64,000 nucleotides of DNA. Origin: Acholoe squamosa (Eukaryota > Annelida > Polychaeta > Phyllodocida > Polynoidae). Each line of letters begins with the position of its first letter. The first letter of the stretch is position 1. The stretch spans positions 69,512,659 to 69,576,658 of the forward strand of contig OX439038.1 in the NCBI GenBank assembly GCA_949317995.1, read 5' to 3'. This document shows positions 13,033 to 23,464 of this stretch, piece by piece. A program made the translations under genes and the position numbers. The notes under the pieces are model-generated. The model was not told the origin of the DNA, made no database searches, and saw nothing but the letters and a program-made list of their open reading frames with translations.

Positions 13033-13781
13033 CCTGGAGGTTAATTCAAAAGATCCTGGGATCGCAACCTCAGCGATCTTAGGAATTATTCTGCCTTATC
13101 CTATTAAGCGATCTCTAGATTAGACTGCGTTCACTTTTCCTAGCCAGCACTAAGATCGCATCAATCTTAGCCTCAGCCCTCCTACACTATTCCAAAAAGT
13201 ACTGACTGGGCACAGGGGTAAGAGTCCCGAAATACAGGAATAGCTGTGGATTCACTCTTCTTCATAACAGTGTTTATACCATCGTTCCCCATCCCCATAT
13301 GGGCTAACAAAAGAGCACAGGGTGACCCCCGTACAGTATTCAAGAGTTTTTCCCATGAATGTATGATTTATGCTGGCCTATTAGAAGCATTGTGCCCCCC
13401 CCCCCTAGGACAAAGAGAGAGAAGGAAAGAATTACCTTACAGTGCACTTAATGCATGAGTAGTCCTAAGAGCCCTCAAGGACACTTAGCAAATGTCCTCC
13501 CTCCCCTCTATATGTATGCAGCAGGCTATTCACTCTTTTGATAAGGAGTGTTCACTGTAAGTGCACTTGTACTCAGGTTAAACCACTATGCAATTCTTTT
13601 ACTAAGTTTGCAGTGATCTTAGCGCTGGAAAAGGAATAGGGAAGTGATCTCAGGACTTGCTTTTCTTGACAGGCCTGCAACCACTGCATTAGATAGGGTA
13701 GACTGACCAGGTCTTATGATATGTGCCTACACTAAGATCGCAGTGGTAGAAATCCCAGGATCTTTTTAATTAACCTCCAGG
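13033..13781. mobile_element. Non-autonomous DNA transposon, AGGTTAATTC family, copy 1
   Basis: Terminal inverted repeats start AGGTTAATTCAAAAGATCCT (13038) and end with the near inverse AGGATCTTTTTAATTAACCT (13776), flanked by CCTGG on the left and CCAGG on the right. It sits in an intron of paralogue A with its end only about 5 bp from the acceptor of exon 12882-13027, so the intron's last stretch is now transposon sequence. Related copies are at 51916-52603 and 56940-58823. No transposase is visible. Confidence 0.8.
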
Positions 13782-14769
13782 TGTAAGATCAAACAGTACT
13801 TTAGATATTAAGGGCTGTATCATGTATTTTAACTTTATTATCACTTTAAGAACTGTATGGGATTAAACTGCATGAATTGATGCATGAATGCAGTTCTAAT
13901 AAGTAACCCATGAGTGTTGCAAGCATGATTCAAGATACACATACAAATTCACCAAAGAAACATACAGCTTGACGCATTATGACACTCTTTATCCTTTAAG
14001 GGCCGCTATTATACTAATGTATTAAACTAATTGGTCCTCTTGATGCATAAATGCTGCCCTCATAAATAACTTGCCAGGGCTACCTTCATGCATCTTGCCA
14101 ACCCTACAGGTTTGATGCACTCTCTGGAGAGTCAGCATAATGACCAATGAGGTGCTGGCGAGTCTGCTCACCAGCACTTCATTGGTGCATCATGATGATG
14201 AATGGGCATAATGCACTTCTGCATCAGCAGCTCTTAATGAGCTAAATGAAAACAGCATCCTATGTTACTGTTAGCCTATTTTGTCATCAAATATCTTTTC
14301 ATGATTCTGATATTGCGATGTCAGAATCAGGGATTCTGACATCGTGATCTATGCATTTTGAGTCAATATACATCCCTTGAGGGTTTATTATAACATATAT
14401 GTTATATAGCAAACTCAATGGGTGTATTCTTACATTATTAAAACATTGTTTCATGACCTCAGGGATCAATTGTACTCACATATTCTGAATCATCTTCTAC
14501 CATATAAGATTTATATGAGGACAAGAAAACTTATAAAAGTTCCACAACATTGTTCACTTAAGAAACGTAAACTGAAGGCAAAGTACTAGTTAAGGCAATT
14601 AGTTTCGGCTTACACAGTCAATCTATTTGTGGACTAATACATTTACTATTTTCAACCAGTTTCAACAAAACGTAATATATCTCAAAGATGATTTACCTGA
14701 GATTCCATGATACATGCAGTTTTTCAGTAGAGTTATAACTATGGCAATAACCAGCAGCCTGTGAGCCAT

Positions 14770-15226
14770 TGTAGTTATCTAAATGTAATAGCTGCCAAAG
14801 AGTGAGCAGAACTGCATGCACTATTGAACACATCTGATATCTGAGAGACCCATGAAATAGATGTGAATCACTTGACAAATATGTGGGGCAATATTTCATA
14901 ATCCTATCCCACATTTTACTAGAAAGGGCTGGTATGGACCGGAAAGGAAGTCTGACTAAAGACACATAGTCAAGAATCCATAAACTGGCAGTTTGACAAA
15001 TAAATGGTATTGCCCTATATGAGTTCCAGTATCAATAAAAGAAATATTTGTCCTATGGGATTAACACACTCCCAATGTGCCCTTATGGAGCAGGGTGCAC
15101 AAATGCAATAGTACAGGTTGATTACACAACTACCACTGAATTGATTCATAATGATCAACATATTAACTGAAAAATCTGTTCCAAAATCTTTAAAATCTCT
15201 GTTAAAACATATACATGAACTTCATT
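14770..15226. other. 5' flank of paralogue A
   Basis: Matches 46603-46990 upstream of paralogue B (for example the words gtccta/ccctatgggattaac and the gcaggg(t/c)gcac block), so it probably includes the ancestral promoter region. I see no clear TATA box and make no promoter call. Confidence 0.5.
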
Positions 15227-15232
15227 ATAGAT
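15227..15232. repeat. Target-site duplication, left (ATAGAT)
   Basis: The six bases ATAGAT directly precede the element's AGTAGTATAG end and recur exactly after the right end at 30413-30418. A 6-bp duplication is the Polinton/Maverick hallmark. Confidence 0.9.
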
Positions 15233-15624
15233 AGTAGTATAGTATGTATCGGAACGGGGCTATAGCTAACTAGAGGATATTACTCACCCGAGATGCAGCC
15301 AATCAGAGGCCTCCATTTGGTCACGTGACCCATTGCCATGGCAATGTGACCTAATTAGGGGATTAGCGACCACCTCTCAGCCAATCAGAGGCCAGCATTC
15401 TGGTAACCATGGTAACATGACCTAATTAGGGGATTAGCGACCACCTGTCAACCAATCAGAGGACGGCATTCTGGTTACCATTGTAACATGACCTAATTAG
15501 GGGATTAGTGCAGTCACCTGACCTCTTGTTTGTAAACAACATGTGGTGTCAACACGTGGTGTAGCCATGTGACCCCTTGTTTGTAAACAAAGGGGCGGGG
15601 TTAATTATGCAAATGAGATATAAA
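15233..15624. repeat. Polinton 1 left terminal inverted repeat
   Basis: Begins AGTAGTATAGTATGTATCGG. Inside are three head-to-tail units of about 75 bp, each with CTAATTAGGGGATTAG, a CCAATCAGAG box and a GGTAACCATGG-type palindrome. The inner edge reads ATGCAAATGAGATATAAA, an octamer-like and TATA-like pair that could serve as a promoter. Compare 30086-30412 and 55895-56287. Confidence 0.9.
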
Positions 15625-15839
15625 TTTTTATGTTTTGTATATTTTTTACTCCTGAATTCTTTGTGCGCGATGATGATGAATTGATTAGTTTAAATAAGAT
15701 ATGTATGAAATAAAACACAACAAAATAAGTCATTTTTTTTATTTCCAGGGATTATCATTTTTTCATTTTAATTTTTCACAAGGTTACGATTTTTCTTTTT
15801 CAATTGATGTCCGAGCAGCCCGCAAAGTCACACTTTGTC

Positions 15840-16400
15840 AGTGTCACATTCATTGACTCTCTCCAACATACATTGCACTATTTTGGATAAATCCAACACC
15901 ATTTCGGCCAGATCTCTGTCTGCAGGAAATGTACATGCTTGCTGCATCTCGTTTCCTCTGTTTTTGAATTCTTCACATCATCAACATCACGAGCCTCAGA
16001 CTCATCGACCGGTCGCTCAGTTCGGGTTTCTGCTCATTCGCATGACGCATTTCTTGGGGTTTCTTGTTTGACATGCTTCAATCAGGAAATGTACGCAATG
16101 ATGTCCACAGGTGTCAGCAGTAGTGTCTTGGAGTTGAATATGGTTTCTTAGCCACTTGTACAGAGCAGAACGTTTCAGGAAAGATAAGAACTCTGCACTC
16201 AGCAGAGGTAAACCGAATGAATCCAAGTAGTACACCTCGCCTGTCCTCGACACGTAAAACGCAACCCAATATTGACCTGGTAAATGTTGAGGATCTGTGT
16301 TACTCACGAAACAAGTGTCCTTGATAGGGTGCTTGGGGATACTGTCACAAGAGAAAACACCTAGGAAATGGTGTTTTGTGTGAATGTTTTCCTTCAACAC
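15840..16400 (-). pseudogene. PRO: Polinton 1 protease (adenain/Ulp1-like cysteine protease)
   Basis: The readable part (16017-16400) has the C5-type pattern: a WVAFYVS strand, VYYLDSFG with the acidic residue, an aromatic-rich helix, then a TCGHHCVHFL segment with the active-site cysteine. In adenoviruses this enzyme matures capsid and core proteins, and Polintons keep it beside the capsid genes. The second element has the same gene at its left end with an acidic, Ser/Glu-rich C-terminal tail, and the corresponding tail here lies at about 15840-16060. Fossil, broken. Confidence 0.85.
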
Positions 16401-17627
16401 TTTGTCGATCTCTGGTCAGCTTGATGACGTTGTCGTACACCAAGTAGAGCAGTACTGAGCTCTACCCTTGGCTGACCCGCTTTTATGAGGTTCACTCTAC
16501 ACCCGTCGTGTGATCTGTCCGGAGTTAAATCCAGGGGGAACAGCATGTAACCATTCAGGAAATCATCGTAGGAAATGCCGGAGGAGCGTGAACCCTCGTA
16601 CATCCCCGTTTCTGTGTGTAGTGCTAGGTACTCCCTAACCGCTTCCCTTTTGGCAAAGTCAGGGACGTAGGCGTCGTTCGGCCCCTTCTGGTCATTTACT
16701 AACACTTGAAGCGAGTTGACGTTGCAATGTTTCAGTTCGAACGGGTTCTTGATGTAATTTCCGTTGAAGGCGTCGTGGTCCAGGAAACAAATCATCATGG
16801 ACTTGGGCAGTTGACCTGTGTTGGAGTGTGCGTAGGTGTGATCGCCTGCAGGGATGGCGTAGGACATCACTTCCACTCTGTTGACTGGGTAGTCGAAAGG
16901 ACCCTGTTCTATCACAGCCTTTTCGTGCATTTCCACCACAGAATCAGCTATGACCGCTCGCTGCACATGGAGCTTAGCTTTGTGGATCTTGAGTTTGTAT
17001 GCGGTGGTGCCGTCGCTCATCAGAGAGAAACTAGGGGCAGCTTGTTTCAGAGTCAGATTGATTTCAGTCTCTCCAACTATAAACTTTGGTTGATGAGCCA
17101 GGTCAAAGTGGAGTCTCACCATCAGCTAAAAGCGACCATTGGAGATTAGTTTTTTGCGCACCTTGAACCCTGGGTTGTCGTTGGTTAAGGTGTCGAAATT
17201 ACCAGCTGTGTCTTAGTACCATCCTTGGATGTTCATGATGTTGTCCTTTACTCCTTTGTCGTAGTTGAGTAAACCTTCCAGGTAAGCTCTGTAGGGGTGG
17301 GTCTCGGTGTTACCAGACACTTTGAAGCCTCCTTGAACAGCGAGTGAGCCAAGTTGTTCACCGGAGCCACCACGTCGTTGGCGTCCAGAGCGTCAACGTT
17401 CGGCTTCAACACCTCGCATTCTAGATTAAGTTAATTTTCATTTAGGTCCGTGTACTCTTGGGACTTACTGATGGTGAAATTGATGTTGCTCCCGTCTTAC
17501 AAAGAGACGGGAGCAACATCATCCTAACAAAGGTTGACTTTAGGATAGTAGTCTGAGTCGGCGCTACGGCATGCAGGTCAAACTCAGAGAGTGCGCACTC
17601 GCTGCTGTTTTCATGTATGTAAGCCAT
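16394..17627 (-). pseudogene. MCP: Polinton 1 major capsid protein (double jelly roll)
   Basis: The start is MAYIHENSSE at 17627. The conserved C-terminal half is clear at 16394-17122: an NPFELKHCNVNSLQV segment, YVPDFAKREAVREYLAL, a GISYDDFLNGYMLFPLDLT block and an LIKAG turn, the usual signature of the Polinton capsid protein related to adenovirus hexon. About 410 codons in span, a little shorter than many Polinton capsids. The second element carries a close homologue at 58990-60121. Several breaks. Confidence 0.88.
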
Positions 17628-17639
17628 TGTGCTCCCTCT

Positions 17640-17900
17640 TCCCATTGGCGGTAGACTGACGACGGTGACCTCTAGTCCTTTTATTTATAAGTGACCTGCC
17701 TAGCAGTCGAAAATGTCTCCCCTGCGTCTCTTGCGGAGATTGCCTCCGACGTTTGGTCCCTGCTTTCTTCTTGGGTGACGTTTTTCCTGGAGAGAGCACT
17801 TCACCCTCCAGACTCTTCAGAGCACCTACTCCTCTGTGTTTCAGGCTGTTCTTGAAAGTACCACCCTTCATCATATCCTTCACACACCCACGCAAGCGCG
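17640..17900 (-). pseudogene. Polinton 1 basic core-like protein
   Basis: A short, very basic product with SPKKKAGTKRRRQ and SLINKRTRGHRRQ stretches, directly upstream of the major capsid gene. Adenoviruses and Polintons encode small basic DNA-condensing core proteins at this place, which is the inferred role. No counterpart of the Lys/Arg-rich part is obvious in the second element. Confidence 0.55.
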
Positions 17901-17924
17901 GAACAGTGTTTTTCCACGGTCTTC

Positions 17925-18090
17925 AAAAGGGTGTGGCTGAGCGCATGAGTCCTAACAGCGCCCCACCGAAACCGTGACCGTTCTGGAAAGGGCAGCCACT
18001 GTACACCTTGATACTGTTACCGAACTGAGCATTGTAGTAATTGCTGTATCCTTGTCCGGTGGTACCCTTCGATGAAAAGTATGGCGCTCA
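17925..18090 (-). pseudogene. Polinton 1 small Gly/Tyr-rich structural protein
   Basis: One frame reads YSNYYNAQFGNSIKVYSGCP, then a glycine-rich GHGFGGALLGLMRSATPF end. A Gly-rich amphipathic stretch with an (L/F)R(x)A(x)PF finish is typical of the small virion proteins next to Polinton capsid genes and recalls adenovirus pVI/pX-type peptides. The first part is repeated in the second element at about 60130-60245. The role is inferred. Confidence 0.5.
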
Positions 18091-19146
18091 TTTACGTATC
18101 AAGTCTGCGCCTTTTAACGCTCGATGGGTCTCAGATGTAGTGTCACTGCCACCTCGCCTCTCATGAATGCTATGGATTGGCCGGTTCTGTCTCTTAAGTA
18201 GATGCCGACCTCGTCCAACCTTTTGGATTTCAAGGGAAAATAATCTAAATGTTGAAAACTGAGGTACATGCATGTCACCCACTCGTCTCTCTTGAATGGC
18301 ATCGGTGTATACGTACACAGAGTACACATCTCCGAAGGGGTCCACGATGTAGACGCCGGTTTTCGTCGTCACAAAATGAGTCTTCATCCTGAATCCTAGA
18401 ATGTGCACTTGATGTTCAGTGACGAGGACGCAAGTGTGTCTGGGCACGTTGATGGTGACTCGTCTCGTCAGCGAGTTGTACGAAAAGACCGCCTTCGAAT
18501 TTTGCAGGAAGTTCTGACCTTCTAAATTATCTGTCAGGAGACGGTTCAAGCGCTAGATGAACTGAGTGTTGTTTCCCGTGAAAATGGGTGGTATGGGGAA
18601 TATGTTGGGCAGCAACATTCGCACGCACATTTTTCACTCCATGTCTTGAACCATGCTCTGTGCCAGACTCCTCATTTTCCACCTTTTGTTGGACGTTGAC
18701 AGGAATTGTTTGTATAGGGAATTGTGTCAGCGTCAAATACTTTGACTTCTTCCCAGGTTTCAATATCTGCTACTCCAACTCTTTTTCTAACAGCTCCGGT
18801 ATTATTTCTCCTCTGACCTAGTTAGAGGATTAGTGCTTCTGATTTTTTGCAGGTTGATTGCTCTGTCCACCGTCCTCCCGTCCACCTTGGGATTTCTCTT
18901 GAAGTTTCTCTTCTCATTGAAAACTCTTTTCGCCTCAGCCAGCGAGTTCTTTGTGCGCAGAGGAACGATCATGATCAAGTCGTCGTCTTGCACGTTGCTC
19001 CATTCTGTCGGGAGAATGATTTCACTGAGAGCCGCTTCGTGGTCCTTTGATAGAAGGAGGGGTGAGTCAAAGTGGGTTCGGAAAGAGGTCAAAGAGTTCT
19101 GAGGGTAATAGTCCATAGAACTGTTTCTAGGCAGGGTGATGTTCAT
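18088..19146 (-). pseudogene. Polinton 1 minor capsid protein (penton-like)
   Basis: The N-terminal segment (18802-19146) has the family's opening: MNITLPRNSSMDYYPQNSL, then a HEAALSEIILPTEW strand. The C-terminal segment (18088-18549) has VYVYTDAIQERRVGDMHVPQ, the conserved (I/V)YVY(C/T)D...VGD motif. The family is taken to form the single-jelly-roll vertex protein. It sits between the core genes and the integrase. Broken. Confidence 0.75.
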
Positions 19147-19149
19147 TTT

Positions 19150-20241
19150 TTCTCAGAGATAGTGTCCTACGTGATTTTCTTGACAGGAATCCACTCGTTG
19201 AACTTGTCGCCGTAACCTGACCAACGAATGAAAGCTAAGGGTTTACCTTTGACGGTCTTGTAGCGCAACACTTTGTCTATCAGGTAAGTCTTGCCATATC
19301 GACTCTTGGAGAGCTTCTGAACCTCCTCCAGATAAAACACACCCTTTATCTCCTCCCCGGTGTCGTCTTTCAGCTCAAACCCTCTGCATCCCTAACGTTT
19401 TCACGTCGTTGACCACTTCCTCCTTCCAATTTCCCTCGTAACCTTTGTCGAAGGGTCCTTTAGCTCTCGTCATTCTCACTATGTCGCCTGGAGCGATAAA
19501 GTCGCTGTCTGAGCATCGAGGGTTCGTCTTTTCCATATTTCCTCGATTTGTTTCTTAGTAGGGAGGTCGTGTCTGTAGAAAATAGTTTCGATATTTTCCG
19601 AGGTGACATCAGCAGGCGACATTTTCATTGTCTTGTTGTGAGTGCGATTGTAAGAAGACACCACCTGGTCCAATATGTCTAGGTAGCGATACGTATGCTT
19701 GTGTGTGAAATAGCGTCACAGCTTCTCCTTCAGACTTCGATTCAAACACTCCACTAGACTAGCTTTGATGTCGTCGTTTTGCTGGTGAAATACTCAATGT
19801 CTTTGCTCTTCAGGTGATCTTGGAAGGTCTTGTTCAGAAATTCTTTTCCCTTGTCCGTCTGAACGGAGTGCGGGTGTCTCTCGGTAGTCATTGTCTCGAA
19901 CGCCTCGGTCACAGCTGCGTCACCTTTGGATTTGGTGGGAGCAGCCCATGCGTACCTGGAGAAAACGTCGATGGCCGTGACCTATACCGTGACCCTTCGT
20001 TGTGAGATGCCTAAGCTTGCATGTCCATCAGATCTAACTGCCACTGTTGATCGATTCCCCAGGTTATCGTATTGTTCCTCTCAAATTTTCTCTGAATGGG
20101 TTTATGTTTAGTGTAGGCGTCCAGAGATCCCAAGGGGTCTCGAATGAAAGTGCGGTTTCGGCTGCGGAAATGATGTTTCTGGAGTTTGGTGACGCTGGTG
20201 AAACTGGAGGCTGCTTTGACGTTGGTATATTTAGCCACCAC
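19150..20241 (-). pseudogene. INT: Polinton 1 integrase (retroviral-type RVE)
   Basis: The N-terminal part has the RVE entry GIDQQWQLDLMDMQ, which carries the first catalytic aspartate. The later part has VVSSYNRTHNKTMKMSPADV followed by ENIETIF, the standard end of the Polinton integrase core, and a C-terminal Lys-rich extension at about 19150-19400. This enzyme inserts the element and generates the 6-bp duplication. Fossil with several breaks. I do not see this gene in the visible part of the second element. Confidence 0.85.
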
Positions 20242-20275
20242 TCATCTCTTTTCTTTTTCCTTCTTGGTCAGTTTC

Positions 20276-20512
20276 TTAGACTTTGCCCTTTTGGTGGGTT
20301 GGAGTACACTTAGCGACTGCATCCTTTCTTTTTCTTACTTTGGTTACTTGTACGAGGTATAGTAGGGGATCTTCTGCTGGTAGTCGGAGTTTTGTAAATG
20401 TTGTCGTCGTAGTCATCATCCTTATGATGGGTAAAGGGGGCAAAGGCGGCGTCCTTGTAGTAGGCGTTGTCGTCATAGACGTCTCCTTTTCCTTCTTCTT
20501 CTTCCTCCTCAT
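20276..20512 (-). other. Low-complexity stretch between Polinton genes
   Basis: Rich in GAA/GAC/ACN codons on the minus strand (Lys/Glu and Thr runs). It lies between the integrase and the next gene and could be a degenerated disordered region of either. No domain seen. Confidence 0.35.
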
Positions 20513-21114
20513 TGGATCTCGTTTCCTCCCTCTGCCGGCAGGTGTTCTGTCCGAGGTTTGTTAGGACCCCCCGCTTTATAGACTTGGTTTCCGATCAAGG
20601 AACCCATGGGATCTTCCATGCTCAGCACGTGCTTGAAGGGCGTGTACCCCTGGGGTATCGACGCTGTCTTCCTGAACCTGCTGGTGTTGTTCATTAAGTC
20701 TACTTTAATTATTCGACTGGCAGGATCCGTTTTTTGACCCATTATCCCGCTCACCGAACCGTCGTCGTTCCACTTGATCAAGTCGGATGTTTGCAGTCTC
20801 TTAAACAGCTTGATGGTGGCGTTGCGTTTCTTCTGTGGAACTTGATCTAGCAACACCTCAAGGAGAGGGGGAGCGTCTAAAGGTTGGGCGGTCGGTAGTA
20901 CAGAAGCGGATGTATGAATCGTATGGTTGTTGGCATTTGTGAGGAAAAATTGTAACCTATTCAACAACCTCTTGTATTTCAGCATTTTTCGCGCGATTTC
21001 AAAGTGGGGTCGTTCAACACTAGGTCCAAGTCCCTGTAGATAAACTGTAGCACCTGGTGTAATGCGGCGTTGGGATGAAGACCTTGTTCTGCCTGTCTGT
21101 AGTAATAAGGCATA
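20509..21114 (-). pseudogene. Polinton 1 unassigned gene with LL..VPQKKRNATIKL motif
   Basis: A region of about 200 codons. Recognisable is LLDQVPQKKRNATIKLFKRL followed by IKWNDDGSVSG. A similar 'L(P)xxx(R)xKAxxLLxxL...(I)xWNxxGE(L/V)' pattern recurs in uncharacterised proteins of Polinton-like elements, as I recall it; function unknown. The opening portion of this gene may lie across the inserted LINE at about 25780-25890, where a KRLALVNPKSL phrase is readable on the minus strand. Broken. Confidence 0.5.
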
Positions 21115-21164
21115 TTGGAGGGTGGGGATACAGTAACGGATAAAGCCTTGTTAGACTGACCTTG

Positions 21165-21385
21165 AGATATGCGCATATACTTGATATAGACGTGGAAATG
21201 ATGCTCGCAATACTGGGAGTAATTCGTTTGGATTACACCTAGTGCTAACACCAACTTGAGTTCAACTATGAAATATGTGCATGCTTGATATAGACAAGGA
21301 ATTGATGCTGGCAACACTAGGAGTAATTCGTTTGTTCGGATTAAGTCTGGTGCTAATACCTATACTGAAATGCGAGATAATAACA
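21165..21385. repeat. Tandem repeat, about 107-bp unit, two copies
   Basis: The phrases cttgatatagac and gggagtaattcgttt / aggagtaattcgttt recur at 107-bp spacing, with a partial third start near 21410. The array lies in the non-coding stretch between the Polinton gene and the LINE and could belong to the 5' region of either. Confidence 0.6.
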
Positions 21386-21692
21386 CTGACATATTGGTAA
21401 TTTTGTTACAATGTGAGCATGCTTAATATGTTGTGCATGGGTTACGCTAATAGATGATTTTGAGTCTTGGAGTTTTTCAGTTTTTGATAATGATAAAGGT
21501 ATGCTCAGGATGACATTTTACAACTTACAAACACTGTAACAGAATACTCCAGTCACTAATTACATGATAGTAATGCGATATTAAATATGCTTATGAATCA
21601 TGTTGTTTCATTGTGAAGTGTGACACCGGTTAAGGTTAGACATGACCTATGGGCACTGTGATATATAACTGTTGAGAATCGCATTATAACTT

Positions 21693-21709
21693 TCATTATT
21701 ATTATTATT

Positions 21710-21783
<74 letters not shown>

Positions 21784-21796
21784 TATTATTATTATT
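21693..21796. repeat. (ATT)n/(ATC)n microsatellite
   Basis: A pure trinucleotide tract: ATT repeats, then about 24 ATC repeats, then ATT again. The long frames across it (poly-Met or poly-Asp) are artefacts. Confidence 0.98.
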
Positions 21797-22713
21797 GCAT
21801 GAATAAGTATGATTTGATAAATGAGGCCAAGTGGGTATTAGTATTGTACATGTTAAAGGGATACTGTACATACAAACTTTTAAGATTTCACAGGAGTGAT
21901 TAGCTTGGATCATTGTGATTAATTTGTATTGATAACCTGCTCTTGTGTTTCACCATCTCAATGCATAGTTAAATAATAAAATAATAGAATTATGCGGCAC
22001 ACTGTAAATTAGGTCAAATTTGTGATTAATTGTTGCATGATTCCTTTAATGTCAAAAATGATAAATGATTTTTGTTCCATCATTTATAGGTAATATAGCA
22101 GTGGCGGTCGATTGATGGAGATGATGATTTGGACCAATTTAACCATGGCCCTCAGGTGGTGGAATCCTTACGAAGTTAGAATGAGCGGTGGTGGGACTGG
22201 TTGACTGATTATTATTGTTTGGTTGACTGACCTAATTATAATTTCAAGCTATAGGGTGAGTACCTACTTACTATGGTGAATGAGATAGGGTACCCGGTTA
22301 TTTCAATTAATCTTATCTAGTTTGGTTCACAATATCCTCTAATGTTTATAATTAAGTATTATGTAATTCAGAGTCAAAATCTTATGCTGTGTTGCTGTAT
22401 TGTTAGTGTATCTTTTACTTTTCTGAATATTCACTTTTAATATATAAGCCATAAAGTGGTTGAACTGTATTTATTGTTATTGTTTACATTTGTTGTTTTG
22501 TCCTGGAGCTGAGAAATATTTATAAACCAGTAGTAGCTCCCTGTCTTCTCTCTATAACCACCAGCAGAACATTAAGTTTGGGAAATCTGCTGGGGGTTTT
22601 CTCTAAACCATCAGCTATTTTATAGCTGGTGGTTTAACTGTATTTTCTTTTGTATTGTCTATAATATATTGTTTTGAACATGACCACACCCACAACTAGA
22701 CTTCAGGGTTTTT

Positions 22714-22980
22714 TTGGGAATGAAGGGACTGAAGATGGTACACCTAAATACTAGAAGTATGTTTTATAAACGGCAGGAGATCTTTAATCATCTAGATGGG
22801 ACGGATATAGTATGTATGAGCGAAACCTGGCTGCATGAAGAGTATGATGATGATTTAATCAATTGGGAAGGTATGAACTTATTCAGGCAAGATAGGCGGC
22901 GTAATAAGGGTGGTGGTCTAGCAGTCTATGTGAGAAATGATATACAGGCTAATATAACATTACAACATGATTATGGGTAA
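22714..22980 (+). pseudogene. LINE endonuclease, N-terminal third only
   Basis: The frame reads LKMVHLNTRSMFYKRQEIF, DIVCMSETWL and the Gly-rich RRNKGGGLAVYVRNDI, the standard first, second and third blocks of APE-type LINE endonucleases (Asn, Glu and the GGG turn). The frame stops at 22980 and the next readable segment, from 23000, is already the pre-RT linker. So roughly 120-150 codons with the catalytic Asp/His of the C-terminal half are missing, which makes this an internally deleted copy. Confidence 0.8.
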
Positions 22981-22999
22981 AAATATGGGTAAGAAAATA

Positions 23000-23460
23000 C
23001 AAGGGTTTCAATGAGGAGTTCTTTATTAACTGGCTTGCCATGGCTGATTGGGACTATTTTTATACCCTATCTGACCCTGATAAGGCCTGGAAATTTATAC
23101 AGAATCATATTGTGGATTTTCTGGATGAATATTGTCCTTGGAAGGAAATTGAGGTCATTAACAAACGAAATAGATGGATGACCCAGGAAATCCTTAGCAT
23201 GATTTATGAATGTGAAAATTATGTTAACAGTTTCCCTTGTACCAGGGACAAATTTTATTTAAATCGAGCTAATGCAGAATAAATAAGGCCATTAATTATG
23301 CTAAGGCCAATCAAGTTAAGGATGCTCTTGAGGAGAATAAACATGATCCGAAGAAATTTTCACGTGTGATTAACGGTATTCTAAATCTGGAACTTGAAAT
23401 ATCTCCACCTGAGTTATTAGGTGAAGATTTGTCAACTCATAACAAGAATCTGTTGATTAT
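23000..23460 (+). pseudogene. LINE linker between endonuclease and reverse transcriptase
   Basis: Contains DYFYTLSDPDKAWKFIQNHI and a DEYCPWKEIEVINKRNRWMT stretch. The pattern W..F...(V)..D..CP.K...V..R...W(M/I)T is the usual pre-RT linker, where host sequence is bound and the 'insertion' domain sits. A stop at about 23279 and another at 23462 interrupt it. Confidence 0.7.
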
Positions 23461-23464
23461 TTGA

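Larger units (their letters stand above)
6910..14769 (-). pseudogene. Ionotropic glutamate receptor-like paralogue A, probable pseudogene
   Basis: Exons, 5' to 3': 14697-14769 (signal peptide), 12882-13027, 12371-12572, 10794-10955, 10453-10536, 9953-10043, 9586-9744 (S1), 8691-8874 (M1 and pore), 8246-8468 (M3), 7770-8062 (S2) and 6910 to about 7111 (M4). Lengths equal those of paralogue B except in the M3 exon (223 against 218 nt) and the S2 exon (293 against 284). The extra 5 nt is a C11 tract at 8331-8341 that shifts frame after M3. The S2 exon has an in-frame TGA at complement 7871-7873 where B has CGA. The donor after exon 10453-10536 is ATAAGT where B has GTAAGT. No counterpart of B's second exon was found. 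The M4 exon starts out of phase and ends in a SINE fragment. Together these argue for a dead gene; the homopolymer alone could be a sequencing artefact. Confidence 0.8.

Noticed and set aside
16706-17149. 147-codon plus-strand frame
   Set aside because: Antisense shadow of the Polinton capsid gene.
21598-21913. Long poly-Met and poly-Asp reading frames
   Set aside because: They are translations of the (ATC)n microsatellite and have no other content.
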